Of a stretch of 64,000 nucleotides of DNA, positions 1 through 8,976 are shown in pieces; the stretch's first letter is position 1, and every line of letters begins with the position of its first letter. The DNA lies in contig NZ_QUOK01000002.1 of NCBI RefSeq assembly GCF_003390325.1, forward strand, positions 310,001 to 374,000. The letters are read 5' to 3'. The notes beneath the pieces are model-generated. The model was not told where the DNA came from and searched no databases. It saw only the letters and a list, made by a program, of their open reading frames with translations. The DNA is from Rhodohalobacter sp. SW132 (GTDB lineage: Bacteria > Bacteroidota > Rhodothermia > Balneolales > Balneolaceae). The translations under genes were made by a program, and so were the position numbers.

Positions 1-1
1 C

Positions 2-955
2 GGCGGTAACATGACTGTAGAATTCTATGCCGATCTGTATCGCCAGTATGCAACCTTTACGAAGGAATTCAGCGGGCACGAACTGTTTCGCGTTGCCAGC
101 GGCCGGTACGACACCGAATATGATTGGACCGAACATATGATGCAGGAAGCCGGCGATATGATGGAAGGTGTTTCACTTCATTATTATGTGATTCCCACTG
201 CAGACTGGGACGCCAAAGGCCCTTCGATCGATTTTGATGAAGATCTTTATTTTGCAGGAATTCAGCGCTCGCTGTTGATGGATGAATATGTTCAGGGTCA
301 CTCTAACCGAATGGACAAATTTGACCCTGAAAAAAATGTAGCCATGGTTGTAGATGAATGGGGGATCTGGACCGACCCATACCCCGGAACAAACCCGGGA
401 TTCCTGGAGCAGCAAAACTCCCTTCGTGATGCGCTCATCGCCTCCATTACGCTCGATATCCTCAACAAACACAGTGATCGCGTGCGAATGGCGAACATTG
501 CCCAGATGATAAACGTGCTTCAGGCGATGATCCTGACTGACGGGGACAAGATGGTTAAAACACCGACCTATCACGTGTTTGATCTCTACCGGATTCACCA
601 TGACACTCAGCTGTTACATACACACATGATGGAGATCAATGAATACTCGTATGAAGATGAGAGCATCCCCGTACTGAGCATGACCCCCTCAAAAAACAGC
701 GACGGACAGATCGGAATAACGATTACAAATAAAAGTCCGAATACTCCACAGAGCGTTGAAATTGAGATTCGGGGCCAGCAAATCGGTAATCTTTCTGAGG
801 GCCGCATTCTGGCCGCAGAACATTTTGCGGATATAAATACATTTGAAGACCCGGACCGGCTGACAATTGAAGAATTCACAAATTACAGCCTGAACGGTAA
901 CACAATAACCCTCGAGCTGCCGCCGATGTCTGTGGCGGCTTTGCGGGTTGAATAA
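2..955 (+). CDS. GH51 alpha-L-arabinofuranosidase, C-terminal part (5' truncated)
   Basis: This is the 3' part of a family GH51 alpha-L-arabinofuranosidase, which releases terminal arabinose from arabinan, arabinoxylan or pectin side chains. The frame is open to the window edge (Gly-Gly-Asn precedes the Met at 11), so the start lies upstream. The opening 'GGNMTVEFYADLYRQYATF' matches the segment that follows the acid/base region in this family. 'VVDEWGIW' (Glu at about residue 116 counted from the Met at 11) fits the nucleophile Glu. The last 110 residues look like the beta-sandwich C-terminal domain. A perfect hairpin terminator follows. The pectin-linked lyase at 33 kb suggests plant or algal polysaccharide use. 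The acid/base Glu lies outside the window. Confidence 0.78.
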   Translation, partial: GGNMTVEFYADLYRQYATFTKEFSGHELFRVASGRYDTEYDWTEHMMQEAGDMMEGVSLHYYVIPTADWDAKGPSIDFDEDLYFAGIQRSLLMDEYVQGHSNRMDKFDPEKNVAMVVDEWGIWTDPYPGTNPGFLEQQNSLRDALIASITLDILNKHSDRVRMANIAQMINVLQAMILTDGDKMVKTPTYHVFDLYRIHHDTQLLHTHMMEINEYSYEDESIPVLSMTPSKNSDGQIGITITNKSPNTPQSVEIEIRGQQIGNLSEGRILAAEHFADINTFEDPDRLTIEEFTNYSLNGNTITLELPPMSVAALRVE

Positions 956-961
956 CAGTAC

Positions 962-1001
962 GACCTGTCAGGTTTTTCGCAAACCTGACAGGTCTTTTAT
1001 T
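962..1001 (+). terminator. Rho-independent terminator after the GH51 gene
   Basis: A perfect 14-bp inverted repeat (gacctgtcaggttt / aaacctgacaggtc) with a 5-nt loop is followed by a T-rich run, 6 bp after the stop codon. Confidence 0.85.
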
Positions 1002-1057
1002 ATAAGTTTCAACAAAAACGTCTCTTTGATAAAACCACATATAGATTATAATTACAT

Positions 1058-2740
1058 ATGATACGATTCTTACTGGCACTTCTTTTGATTACCTTTTTTC
1101 CTGTCCTTCTCTTTTCACAAACTCCGCAAATACTGGATGAAGATCTCACAATTCAGGCAATAACAGAGGTTCCATTTGAGGCCGTTAAACTGTCCTATAA
1201 TCATCAGGATGAAACACTTTATCTGCTCACACAACCTGGAGATATTTATAGTGTAGATATTGAAAACGGACAGCTCACCGAAGTGCAAAACAGTTCCGAT
1301 CACGGGCTTGAAGATGTGCAGGGGTTTGATATTTCCTATGACGGACGATTTTTTATCGTAGGGAATATCCGTAACAACTCTGATTTTACGAATATTGGAG
1401 TCATTAAGCGGGCAGAGGTTGTCAACGGAGCCTGGGAGTGGAGTACGGTGGCGGAATCGGAGCCGTATCCACTCAGCAACACCTTTTTTGATCATGTGAT
1501 GAATGGGGTGGTAGTGAGTCCGGACGGGCAGATGCTCTATGTGAACAGCGGCTCGCGAACCGATCACGGGGAAGTTCATTCAGTTGATGGGCGCTATCCC
1601 GGTTTGAGAGAAGCACCGCTGACAGCCATCATTCTGCAATTACCCGCAGATGGTGAGGATATAATTCTGGAAAATGACAGGGATATTCTCAGGGATAATG
1701 GTTACCTGTATGCAGAAGGCACACGGAACAGTTTTAGCCTGGCATTTAACACCGATGGAAAGCTATTTGCAGCCGACAACGCTGGTGAGCGCGATGATCC
1801 AGAGGAGCTGAACTGGCTGCGTGAAGGCCATCACTACGGTTTTCCCTGGGTGATGGGCGGCAATCAAAACCCTATGCAATTCGAAGGGTATGTACCTGAA
1901 GAAGATCTGCTGCTGCCGACTGAGACCGGTTCATACCACTACTTTTATGATGATCCCGACTTTCCCGCACCGCCGGAGGGGGTAGAATTTACTGCAGCAA
2001 TACCTAATTTTGGTCCGGATGCAGTGAACTACCGCGATCCTGAAACCGGGGAGATACTCCGTGCGTTCGACGAGGATACAACAATCACCTCTTTTACAGG
2101 CCACAAATCAGTTCTGGGACTGGTATTTGATACCACTTCCACTCTTCAGGGAAACTACAAAGGTGACGCATTTGCACTCGGTTTTACAGGACATAATATT
2201 GATGCCTATTTACTGAGTCATATGGATGAAATCGGGGAAGATTTACTGCATTTGCAACTCACAGAAACCGATGGAGAAGCCGGCTATACTTTGACATCCA
2301 CACGGATTGCTCAGGGGTTTACCAGCCCGGTGGATGCTGAACTGATCGACAACAAACTGTATGTTGTAGAGCACAAAAATCCGCATTGGTTAAACCCAAA
2401 TGCTACGACCCGAATTTGGGAGATCACCTTTCCTGGCCTTGGAACTTCCGTGGACGACCCTGTAGCTGAAATAGCAACTGATTACAAGCTGAATCAAAAC
2501 TATCCGAACCCGTTTAATCCGTCTACAACCATCAGCTACAACCTTCCTGAAAACAGCATGGTTCGTCTTGAAGTTTTCGATATGGCAGGTCGCCGGGTAG
2601 CCGAGCTTGTAAATGGCCGGCAATCTGCAGGCTCACACCAGGCCGAATTTGATGCATCTAAACTCTCGAGCGGCGTATACCATTATCGCCTGAGAGCAGG
2701 TGAGATGATGCTCTCACGCCAAATGGTACTGGTAAAGTAG
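1058..2740 (+). CDS. Secreted PQQ-type sugar dehydrogenase (glucose/sorbosone dehydrogenase-like) with T9SS sorting domain
   Basis: Residues 1-20 form a signal peptide (MIRFLLALLLITFFPVLLFS). The body has the six-bladed propeller features of the soluble glucose/sorbosone dehydrogenase family, with 'GYLYAEGTRNSFSLAF' and 'AADNAGERDDPEELNWL' as recognisable blade segments. These enzymes oxidise aldoses in the periplasm or outside the cell with PQQ. The last 85 residues are a type A T9SS C-terminal domain ('NQNYPNPFNPST' followed by 'LSSGVYHYRLRAG'), so export across the outer membrane and surface attachment or release are expected. It is a single gene behind a terminator. PQQ dependence is inferred from the family and the true substrate is unknown. 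Confidence 0.75.
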   Translation: MIRFLLALLLITFFPVLLFSQTPQILDEDLTIQAITEVPFEAVKLSYNHQDETLYLLTQPGDIYSVDIENGQLTEVQNSSDHGLEDVQGFDISYDGRFFIVGNIRNNSDFTNIGVIKRAEVVNGAWEWSTVAESEPYPLSNTFFDHVMNGVVVSPDGQMLYVNSGSRTDHGEVHSVDGRYPGLREAPLTAIILQLPADGEDIILENDRDILRDNGYLYAEGTRNSFSLAFNTDGKLFAADNAGERDDPEELNWLREGHHYGFPWVMGGNQNPMQFEGYVPEEDLLLPTETGSYHYFYDDPDFPAPPEGVEFTAAIPNFGPDAVNYRDPETGEILRAFDEDTTITSFTGHKSVLGLVFDTTSTLQGNYKGDAFALGFTGHNIDAYLLSHMDEIGEDLLHLQLTETDGEAGYTLTSTRIAQGFTSPVDAELIDNKLYVVEHKNPHWLNPNATTRIWEITFPGLGTSVDDPVAEIATDYKLNQNYPNPFNPSTTISYNLPENSMVRLEVFDMAGRRVAELVNGRQSAGSHQAEFDASKLSSGVYHYRLRAGEMMLSRQMVLVK

Positions 2741-3281
2741 GTTGCCGGATTGATCAAGCATGAAAGTGAACTCCTGGCAGAGATAGGATGGATAGAAAAT
2801 CACTATTCTTATCTTATTTTGCCGGGATTCATGTAAAATGAACATCAGCATATGATCAATACAGAACTAAGAATAAACCGTGAATAGGGCAATTCAATAC
2901 AGCTAAACCGGTCTTTTAGGTTTTTTTTCAATCATTACGAAATTGATTACATTAGTCGTAATTTGAATTCAGGTACATAGCAGCACAAAAAACGATACAT
3001 TACCAGTTGATTCTAATAGGTATAAGTAAACAATTTTGTGTATTGTAAGCGTATCCAACGGAACTTAATGGAATACTATATGTAAAAAGGGATACAGAAC
3101 AGAGGCTTTCTGGAAGTCGCATCAATATGTGATAGATTTTTTTCATCGAATGAAGTTAATTTGATGTGAAAGATTTAAATGCGATGTAAGATGTGCTCAA
3201 TGTTTGATCTTAAGTCAATGAATGCAGAGGTCAGGCAATTTGTTTATAGAGTAGTATTCGTAGAACTTAACCGTTAGAATT
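2741..3281. other. Gene-free AT-rich interval
   Basis: No convincing coding frame, tRNA or clear hairpin terminator is seen in these 541 bases. The second half presumably holds the promoter of the sigma-factor gene at 3282, but no consensus promoter can be assigned with confidence. Confidence 0.5.
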
Positions 3282-3917
3282 ATGCGACTGAATAAATCAA
3301 AAAATATCCCAGACAATTACGATCAGATGAAAGATCGTGAACTCGTGCATCTTTATCGCAAGAAAAACGATCAGCTTGCGTTTAAAGAATTAATGAACCG
3401 CCATCAGGCGAAAGTGTACTCCTACATTTTCAGCATGGTTCATAACCGGGAGATTACCAACGATATTTTCCAGGAAACGTTTACCAAGGTTATCACCAAG
3501 ATGGATGATACCTATAACGAACAAGGAAAATGGATTGCCTGGGTGATGCGAATTGCACATAATGCAACAATTGATCACATTCGAAAACAAAAACGATTTG
3601 TTGACGTTAGTGGATCATACGATGATGATTCGAAAACAGATTTCTATGAGCGGCTGCCGGACGAAGGTGCCAGAGGCCAGGATGAGAAACTTGAACTTGA
3701 TGAATCAACATCTGAATTGTTGAAACATATTGGCAATTTGCCTGAAGAGCAGCGCACCGTTGTAATGCTGAGGCATTATTACGAGATGCCTTTTAAAGAA
3801 ATTGCTGAACTAACGGATGTTTCCATCAATACTGCACTTGGACGAATGCGCTATGCATTAATCAATCTAAGGAAAATGTTTGATGAGGAGCATGAGAAAG
3901 AAGCGAATAGTGTATGA
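3282..3917 (+). CDS. ECF-type RNA polymerase sigma factor
   Basis: A 211-residue sigma-70 family factor of the extracytoplasmic-function group. Region 2 spans about residues 22-90 ('LAFKELMNRHQAKVYSYIF', 'QETFTKVI', 'WIAWVMRIAHNATIDHIRK'). Region 4 with its helix-turn-helix spans about 150-200 ('LPEEQRTVVMLRHYYEM', 'FKEIAELTDVSINTALGR'). It directs RNA polymerase to a regulon that cannot be read from this window. The stop overlaps the start of the next gene (ATGA), and that gene encodes a single-pass membrane protein of anti-sigma type. The pair is therefore probably a sigma/anti-sigma unit. Confidence 0.93.
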   Translation: MRLNKSKNIPDNYDQMKDRELVHLYRKKNDQLAFKELMNRHQAKVYSYIFSMVHNREITNDIFQETFTKVITKMDDTYNEQGKWIAWVMRIAHNATIDHIRKQKRFVDVSGSYDDDSKTDFYERLPDEGARGQDEKLELDESTSELLKHIGNLPEEQRTVVMLRHYYEMPFKEIAELTDVSINTALGRMRYALINLRKMFDEEHEKEANSV

Positions 3918-4501
3918 GCAGAAGAGATACGAAAAGCATTAAGTATATACTTAATGAACTGGATCCGGCTGAAAAAGTTGAGTTCGAACGCGAACTCAAT
4001 GCAAATCCGGATCTTATTATTGAAGTAGAATCCATCAGGCGGATGCAAAACAAAATAGAGGATCTGCCTGAAATTTCACCGCCAGCTGAATTATCTGATT
4101 CTATCATAAAATTGGCAGCTGAACACTCCGCTAAACAATCAAAAAGTAATTTTCGATTGTATCTATCAGCGGCTGTACTACTATTTGGCCTAACAACCGG
4201 GTCACTATTAATGGATAACCCATTCAGTTCTGATGAAGCCCAGTCTCAGGCATCGATGCAGTTGAATCAATCTGTTATAGAATCTGAGCCACAACAAATT
4301 GCACCCAATCACACTGCACACTCTCCATGGGTAGACCGAAATGATGTTCTGCGATTGGGTGTATTGGATAACGGATTGAATCAATCCAGGTTATCTGATA
4401 TGAATGAAAGTCTAAACAGACTCAGACCAGCTGAAAATACATTTCAGCGTGAATCTGTTACCCGATCACTTCAATTAACGGGCAGTAGCCCTCGTCGATA
4501 A
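3914..4501 (+). CDS. Putative anti-sigma factor, single-pass membrane protein
   Basis: 195 residues overlapping the sigma gene by 4 bp, so the two are translationally coupled. The N-terminal 75 residues are hydrophilic and begin with 'IKYILNELDPAEKVEFE', the usual start of a zinc-free anti-sigma domain. One membrane helix spans about residues 82-100, followed by a Ser/Asn/Gln-rich outer portion of about 95 residues with no recognised fold. The function is inferred from gene order and topology; sequence similarity alone is weak. Confidence 0.6.
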   Translation: MSRRDTKSIKYILNELDPAEKVEFERELNANPDLIIEVESIRRMQNKIEDLPEISPPAELSDSIIKLAAEHSAKQSKSNFRLYLSAAVLLFGLTTGSLLMDNPFSSDEAQSQASMQLNQSVIESEPQQIAPNHTAHSPWVDRNDVLRLGVLDNGLNQSRLSDMNESLNRLRPAENTFQRESVTRSLQLTGSSPRR

Positions 4502-4549
4502 ACATTCTGAAACGCTCTGTAGAGGGCTAAAACTCCACTTTTTAAAAGA

Positions 4550-4571
4550 TATTCACATTTTGATGTGAATA
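4550..4571. promoter_or_regulatory. 22-bp palindrome upstream of parA
   Basis: A perfect inverted repeat TATTCACAT-tttg-ATGTGAATA lies about 75 bp before parA and 49 bp after the anti-sigma stop. It has no T-run, so it looks more like an operator than a terminator. It does not resemble the canonical parS site. Confidence 0.4.
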
Positions 4572-4644
4572 ACTTCTTTTGGTTAGGGGACAGACGAGGG
4601 TTATATTCTACTGTAATTAATCGAAATATTGCCTCTTATTCTGA

Positions 4645-5442
4645 ATGGGAAAAGTAATTTCTATCGCAAATCAAAAAGGTGGTGTGGGAAAAACCACAAC
4701 TGCCATTAATCTTGCGGCAAGTCTTGCCGCTATTGAACATCCGACACTTCTTGTAGATATCGATCCTCAAAGCAATTCCACCAGTGGACTTGGCATTGAG
4801 TCTGCAAACGTAACAAATTCCATTTATGAAGTGATGGTGGGTGGAGTTCGTATGGGTGATGCCGTGCGTGAAACCGAGCTGGATTACCTCGATTTGGTTC
4901 CTTCTCATATCAATTTGGTAGGGGCGGAAATTGAGATGGTAGACCGCAGCGAACGGGAAAGGATTCTGTATAAGGCAGTAGAAGATGTAAAAGATTCATA
5001 CGATTTCATTATTATCGACTGTCCGCCTTCACTTGGACTGCTAACGATTAATGCATTAACCTCTTCTGATTCTGTACTGATTCCGGTACAGTGTGAATAT
5101 TTTGCACTTGAAGGTCTTGGTCAGCTGTTGAATACCATTAAAATTGTGCGTCAGCATCTCAATCCAGACCTGGACATTGAGGGTGTTTTGCTAACTATGT
5201 ACGATACCCGGACAAGATTATCAAACCAGGTTGCTGATGAAGTTAAACGTTATTTTGACGAAAAGGTTTTCTCGTCGGTCATTACAAGAAATGTGCGGTT
5301 GGCAGAAGCACCCAGTTTTGGAAAGCCGGCAATATTATATGATGCAACAAGTACCGGGTCGAAAAATTATCTCTCCCTTGCCAGGGAAATCATTCAGAAA
5401 AATAAAAAAATGTTTAAAGACAGCCCCGTAGTTGCGGGGTAA
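4645..5442 (+). CDS. parA: ParA chromosome-partitioning ATPase (Soj type)
   Basis: 265 residues with the deviant Walker A motif 'KGGVGKTT' at residues 11-18, the Walker B-like '[11 protein letters not shown]', and '[13 protein letters not shown]' switch residues. ParA binds DNA non-specifically in its ATP form and moves ParB-parS complexes to segregate chromosome origins. The length and the absence of an N-terminal DNA-binding domain fit a chromosomal Soj-type protein. parB follows 12 bp downstream, so the two form an operon. In many bacteria this pair lies near oriC, but dnaA, rpmH or gidB are not in view. Confidence 0.96.
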   Translation: MGKVISIANQKGGVGKTTTAINLAASLAAIEHPTLLVDIDPQSNSTSGLGIESANVTNSIYEVMVGGVRMGDAVRETELDYLDLVPSHINLVGAEIEMVDRSERERILYKAVEDVKDSYDFIIIDCPPSLGLLTINALTSSDSVLIPVQCEYFALEGLGQLLNTIKIVRQHLNPDLDIEGVLLTMYDTRTRLSNQVADEVKRYFDEKVFSSVITRNVRLAEAPSFGKPAILYDATSTGSKNYLSLAREIIQKNKKMFKDSPVVAG

Positions 5443-5454
5443 GGAGTTCAGTCC

Positions 5455-6381
5455 ATGACAAAAAAAGTACTCGGCAGAGGTTTAGGCGCTTTTTTTCCTG
5501 AATATGATAAAGAAGAGGGAGAAGATGAAAAAGGAGAACGCAGGCAGAAAACAAAAACTGCTGTTCCCATTGAACCGGCAGAAAAGGTAAATGTGGTGCT
5601 TGATATCCCGGTTGATCACATCCGGGCAAATCCGCATCAGCCACGAACAGATTTTAAAGAGGAAGCCCTTGAAGAGCTCGCCGATTCGATCAAAAAACAT
5701 GGTCTGATTCAACCTATTACGGTTCGATATCTCGGTGAAAAACGCTTTGAACTGATTAGTGGTGAACGTCGTTTGCGGGCCTCTAAACTGGCAGGTTTAT
5801 CGGAAATTCCATCCTATATCCGGGAGGTGAATGATGAACAGATGATCGCTTTTGCGCTGATTGAAAATATACAGCGTGAACAGCTAAACCCTCTCGAAAT
5901 CGCTATGGGATATCAGCGGCTGATGGAAGAGTGCAGCTATACGCAAGGTGAAGTTGCCGAACGTGTAGGTAAGAACCGTACTACGGTGACCAATATGTTG
6001 CGGCTTCTGCAATTGCCTGACTTTATTCAGGCTGCCCTGCGGGACGAAAAAATTTCTACCGGTCACGCACGTTCTCTTATTAATCTTGATAAAGAAAAAG
6101 ACCAGCGGGATATCCTGAAGAAAATACTGTCAAAAAACCTTTCGGTTCGGCAGACGGAGGATCTTGTACGGTCTCTTGATAAAAAGAACGAACAGAAAAA
6201 AACGTCACCTGCAACTAAAGCCCGGTCACCTTTTGTTGAATCGATCGAAAAACGCCTGAGAAACAATCTCAGTACGAAAGTGAATATAAAACAGAAGGCA
6301 AAAGGCGGCGAAATACGTATCGAATATTACTCGAATGATGATCTTGAACGTCTGCTTCAAATTCTCGATGAAGATCGGTAG
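5455..6381 (+). CDS. parB: ParB chromosome-partitioning protein (Spo0J type, parS-binding CTPase)
   Basis: 308 residues. The N-terminus 'KVLGRGLGAFFPEY' is the short ParA-stimulating peptide typical of ParB. The ParB/Sulfiredoxin-type nuclease-like fold follows ('IRANPHQPRTDF', then the CTP-binding arginine patch 'GERRLRASKLAGL'). The helix-turn-helix is 'TQGEVAERVGKNRTTVTNML', and the C-terminal dimerisation part ends at 'DLERLLQILDEDR'. An AAGGAG ribosome site precedes the start. No copy of the canonical parS site was noticed in the neighbouring sequence. The 3' end overlaps the start of the DUF5683 gene. Confidence 0.95.
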   Translation: MTKKVLGRGLGAFFPEYDKEEGEDEKGERRQKTKTAVPIEPAEKVNVVLDIPVDHIRANPHQPRTDFKEEALEELADSIKKHGLIQPITVRYLGEKRFELISGERRLRASKLAGLSEIPSYIREVNDEQMIAFALIENIQREQLNPLEIAMGYQRLMEECSYTQGEVAERVGKNRTTVTNMLRLLQLPDFIQAALRDEKISTGHARSLINLDKEKDQRDILKKILSKNLSVRQTEDLVRSLDKKNEQKKTSPATKARSPFVESIEKRLRNNLSTKVNIKQKAKGGEIRIEYYSNDDLERLLQILDEDR

Positions 6382-6988
6382 CGGTTTTTTTCTTCTTCTT
6401 ATCTGTTCCAATGCTGTAATGGGGCAGCAGACTTTCATTCAAAAGGATTATACGCTTTTTGAATACAGGGTTTCAGAAAAATTAAGTCCGGCTGATACTG
6501 CTCAGCCGGAACGTGAGGAGTACCCTGATCCTACATCAGTGCTATATAAATCATTAATGGTACCTGGCTGGGGGCAACTTGTAAACCGGCAGGCGTGGAA
6601 AATTCCTATTGTTTACGGGATTTTTGCCGGAATCGGATATTATACGTATACGATTCACACCGATTACAGGGATTATAAAGCAGCATATTATAATGCTCAG
6701 CGAGGTGCTGATACCGACTTCAGGTTTGGCCCCACTCCAGATTACTTGCAGGGAGTGAGTAACAACCAGCTTTTACAAAACAGAAATGATCTTCGAAACC
6801 GACGCGATCTAATGTTTCTTGTAATGTTCTTAGCTTACGGTTTGAATGCACTCGATGCCTATGTGTTCGCACATATGCGTAGTTTTGACGTATCAGATGA
6901 CCTTTCTGCAACCACAACGATAAGTCCGGATTTTCTGGCAGATCGAGCACCCGGTTTAAAATTATCCATACAACTTAATAGAAAATAA
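6368..6988 (+). CDS. DUF5683 membrane protein
   Basis: The Met at 6368 is chosen because it gives a proper signal peptide (MKIGSGFFLLLICSNAVMGQQ), whereas the longer frame from 6335 adds 11 residues inside parB. The conserved core 'KSLMVPGWGQLVNRQAWKIP' followed by a membrane helix and a second helix near 'LMFLVMFLAYGLNALDAYVF' is the DUF5683 pattern common in Bacteroidota and Balneolota. The molecular function is unknown. It overlaps parB by 14 bp and is followed 2 bp later by the LOG gene, so it belongs to the parAB transcription unit. Confidence 0.75.
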   Translation: MKIGSGFFLLLICSNAVMGQQTFIQKDYTLFEYRVSEKLSPADTAQPEREEYPDPTSVLYKSLMVPGWGQLVNRQAWKIPIVYGIFAGIGYYTYTIHTDYRDYKAAYYNAQRGADTDFRFGPTPDYLQGVSNNQLLQNRNDLRNRRDLMFLVMFLAYGLNALDAYVFAHMRSFDVSDDLSATTTISPDFLADRAPGLKLSIQLNRK

Positions 6989-6990
6989 TA

Positions 6991-7704
6991 ATGTCAGCAC
7001 CTGAACATTTTTCCAAAGAGAATATGCCGCCTGATCATTTTGAAAAGAAAGGAAGTGATGACCTTTGGAGTGTTTTCAAAATAATGGGAGAATTTGTTGA
7101 TGGATATGATAAAATGATGGAAGTGGGTCCGTGTATTTCCATTTTTGGCTCAGCAAGACTCAAAGATGACAATAACTACTACTTAAAAGCAATGAAAGCC
7201 GCAGAACTAATTGCTGAAAATGGCTTTGGTGTAATTACCGGCGGCGGCCCCGGAATCATGGAAGCCGGGAACAGAGGAGCTAAAAATGCTGGCGGGAAAT
7301 CTGTTGGACTTGGCATCGATTTGCAGCATGAACAAGGTATCAATGAGTATGTTCATGCGAAATATGAGATTAATTTTAAATATTTCTTTGTCCGGAAGGT
7401 AATGTTTGTTAAATATGCCCAGGGGTTTATTGTATTTCCGGGCGGATTTGGCACGCTTGATGAACTGTTTGAAACACTGACACTCATCCAAACAAACAAA
7501 ATTGAAAAAATTCCAATTGTTTTAGTTGGCACTGAATACTGGGAAGGGTTAGGCGACTGGATAGAAAACCGGCTTGTTCATGACGGTTACATTTCCAAAG
7601 AAGATACAGACCTTTTTATGATAACAGACAGCGAGGAAGAAGCCGTAAAACATGTCTGTGAATTCTATAAAATTAGGAAGCCAAGTCCAAACTTCTCATT
7701 CTAA
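6991..7704 (+). CDS. LOG-family protein (nucleotide 5'-monophosphate phosphoribohydrolase)
   Basis: 237 residues of the TIGR00730/LOG family with Rossmann-fold signatures 'GGGPGIMEAGNRGA' and 'PGGFGTLDELFE'. Characterised members hydrolyse cytokinin riboside monophosphates or AMP to the free base plus ribose 5-phosphate. Many bacterial copies act on purine nucleotide pools instead. About 45 N-terminal residues precede the core, as in the longer group of the family. It starts 2 bp after the DUF5683 stop, so it is probably co-transcribed with parAB. Substrate specificity cannot be assigned. Confidence 0.85.
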   Translation: MSAPEHFSKENMPPDHFEKKGSDDLWSVFKIMGEFVDGYDKMMEVGPCISIFGSARLKDDNNYYLKAMKAAELIAENGFGVITGGGPGIMEAGNRGAKNAGGKSVGLGIDLQHEQGINEYVHAKYEINFKYFFVRKVMFVKYAQGFIVFPGGFGTLDELFETLTLIQTNKIEKIPIVLVGTEYWEGLGDWIENRLVHDGYISKEDTDLFMITDSEEEAVKHVCEFYKIRKPSPNFSF

Positions 7705-7820
7705 GAAACTTTTTAGTACGACTATGGTTAATAATAATGGAATACTTACTGAACCATTGCTAAAATTTTAGTATGTTAATCCCGTTTTTACTACGAAATC
7801 ACAATTAAACGACAACTATT

Positions 7821-8855
7821 ATGAAATCTTACAGTCAAATTTTGTCCGCCCTGATTGCCCTGGCGTTAGTTATTGGGGTTGTTCAAACAGCCGATGCACA
7901 GGAAGATGCCAGAGCTGAAGCTGTTACCCTTTATAACGAGGCACAGGATTTAGCCGGAGCCAATCAGTTAGAAGATGCGATAGAAACGTATCGTGCAGCT
8001 CTTGACGTCGCAAATGACAATGAACTGGAAGATATTTCAGAACGGATTGTTCGGCAACTCCCAAGAGTTTATTACAGCCGTGCAACACGTGCTTTCCAGC
8101 AATACCAAAGCGAACGTACAATTGAAGCCGCTGACAGAGCTATTGAGCGATTTACAGAAGCCAGGGAAGCCGGAGAAGAGTTTAATGATGACCAGGTTGT
8201 ACAGCAATCAACCCGTGCGCTGCCACAGCTTCACTACCTTAAATCAACGATTCAGTTTAGAAACGAAGATTTAGATGATGCCATGGCAAGTCTGGATGAA
8301 GCACTTGAACTTAATCCAAACTACGCTACTGCATACTATCAGCGCGCGATAGTTTATAAAAAGCAAAATCCGGAAGATATCGACCAAACACTTGCATACT
8401 ACGACCGGGCGATTGAACTCGCAGAGCAAACTGGCGATGACCGAACACTGGGGAATGCACGTTCCAGTGCTGCTGAGGAATTAATTTACCGTGCTGTAAA
8501 TCTAAAGGATGAAAGCCGGTATTCCAGAGCGATTGAGTTGTTGGAAAAAGTTGATAATTATGATTCCGACAACCCCAATGCTCATTATCGTCTTGCTGAA
8601 ATCAGCAATACCCGCGGTAATTTCGAACGTGCGATAGAACATGCCAACCGGGCACTCGATCTTGAAACAGGCGGTGTAACCGACAGAGCGAAGATTTACT
8701 TTGAACTGGGAACAGCATATAAAGGTCTAAACCAGCAAAGTAACGCTTGCAGCGCATTTGAAAATGCAAACTATGGCGACTTCTCAGAACCTGCATCACA
8801 CGAACTTCAGTTCGAGCTCGAGTGTGAAGGACACTCAGCCAGCGGGCGACGATAA
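7821..8855 (+). CDS. Secreted tetratricopeptide-repeat protein
   Basis: 344 residues with a signal peptide (cleavage predicted after 'VQTADAQ') and several TPR-like helical pairs: 'AVTLYNEAQDLAGANQLEDA' near residue 35, 'DDAMASLDEALELNPNYATA' near 150, 'SRAIELLEKVDNYDSDNPNA' near 235 and 'ERAIEHANRALDLETG' near 275. TPR proteins act as scaffolds, here probably in the periplasm. It stands alone, with its own leader region and a strong terminator after it. No specific partner is suggested by the context. Confidence 0.8.
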   Translation: MKSYSQILSALIALALVIGVVQTADAQEDARAEAVTLYNEAQDLAGANQLEDAIETYRAALDVANDNELEDISERIVRQLPRVYYSRATRAFQQYQSERTIEAADRAIERFTEAREAGEEFNDDQVVQQSTRALPQLHYLKSTIQFRNEDLDDAMASLDEALELNPNYATAYYQRAIVYKKQNPEDIDQTLAYYDRAIELAEQTGDDRTLGNARSSAAEELIYRAVNLKDESRYSRAIELLEKVDNYDSDNPNAHYRLAEISNTRGNFERAIEHANRALDLETGGVTDRAKIYFELGTAYKGLNQQSNACSAFENANYGDFSEPASHELQFELECEGHSASGRR

Positions 8856-8869
8856 ATCTATCTATTTAC

Positions 8870-8904
8870 AAAAAGCCGCATTTAACCAATGCGGCTTTTT
8901 TTTT
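8870..8904 (+). terminator. Rho-independent terminator after the TPR gene
   Basis: A perfect 13-bp stem (aaaaagccgcatt / aatgcggcttttt) runs directly into a T-tract, 15 bp after the stop codon. Confidence 0.92.
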
Positions 8905-8976
8905 GTCTTTTGATTTTTCTAAAGTTAGCATCTTCTCTATCTTCTTACGGATAAAATTAAACATCAAATCAATATT

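Noticed and set aside
173-601. Minus-strand frames inside the GH51 gene
   Set aside because: They are shadows of a gene with clear family motifs on the other strand.
4500-4644. parS site near parAB
   Set aside because: The palindrome at 4550-4571 does not match the canonical TGTTTCACGTGAAACA, and no other parS was seen in this part of the window.
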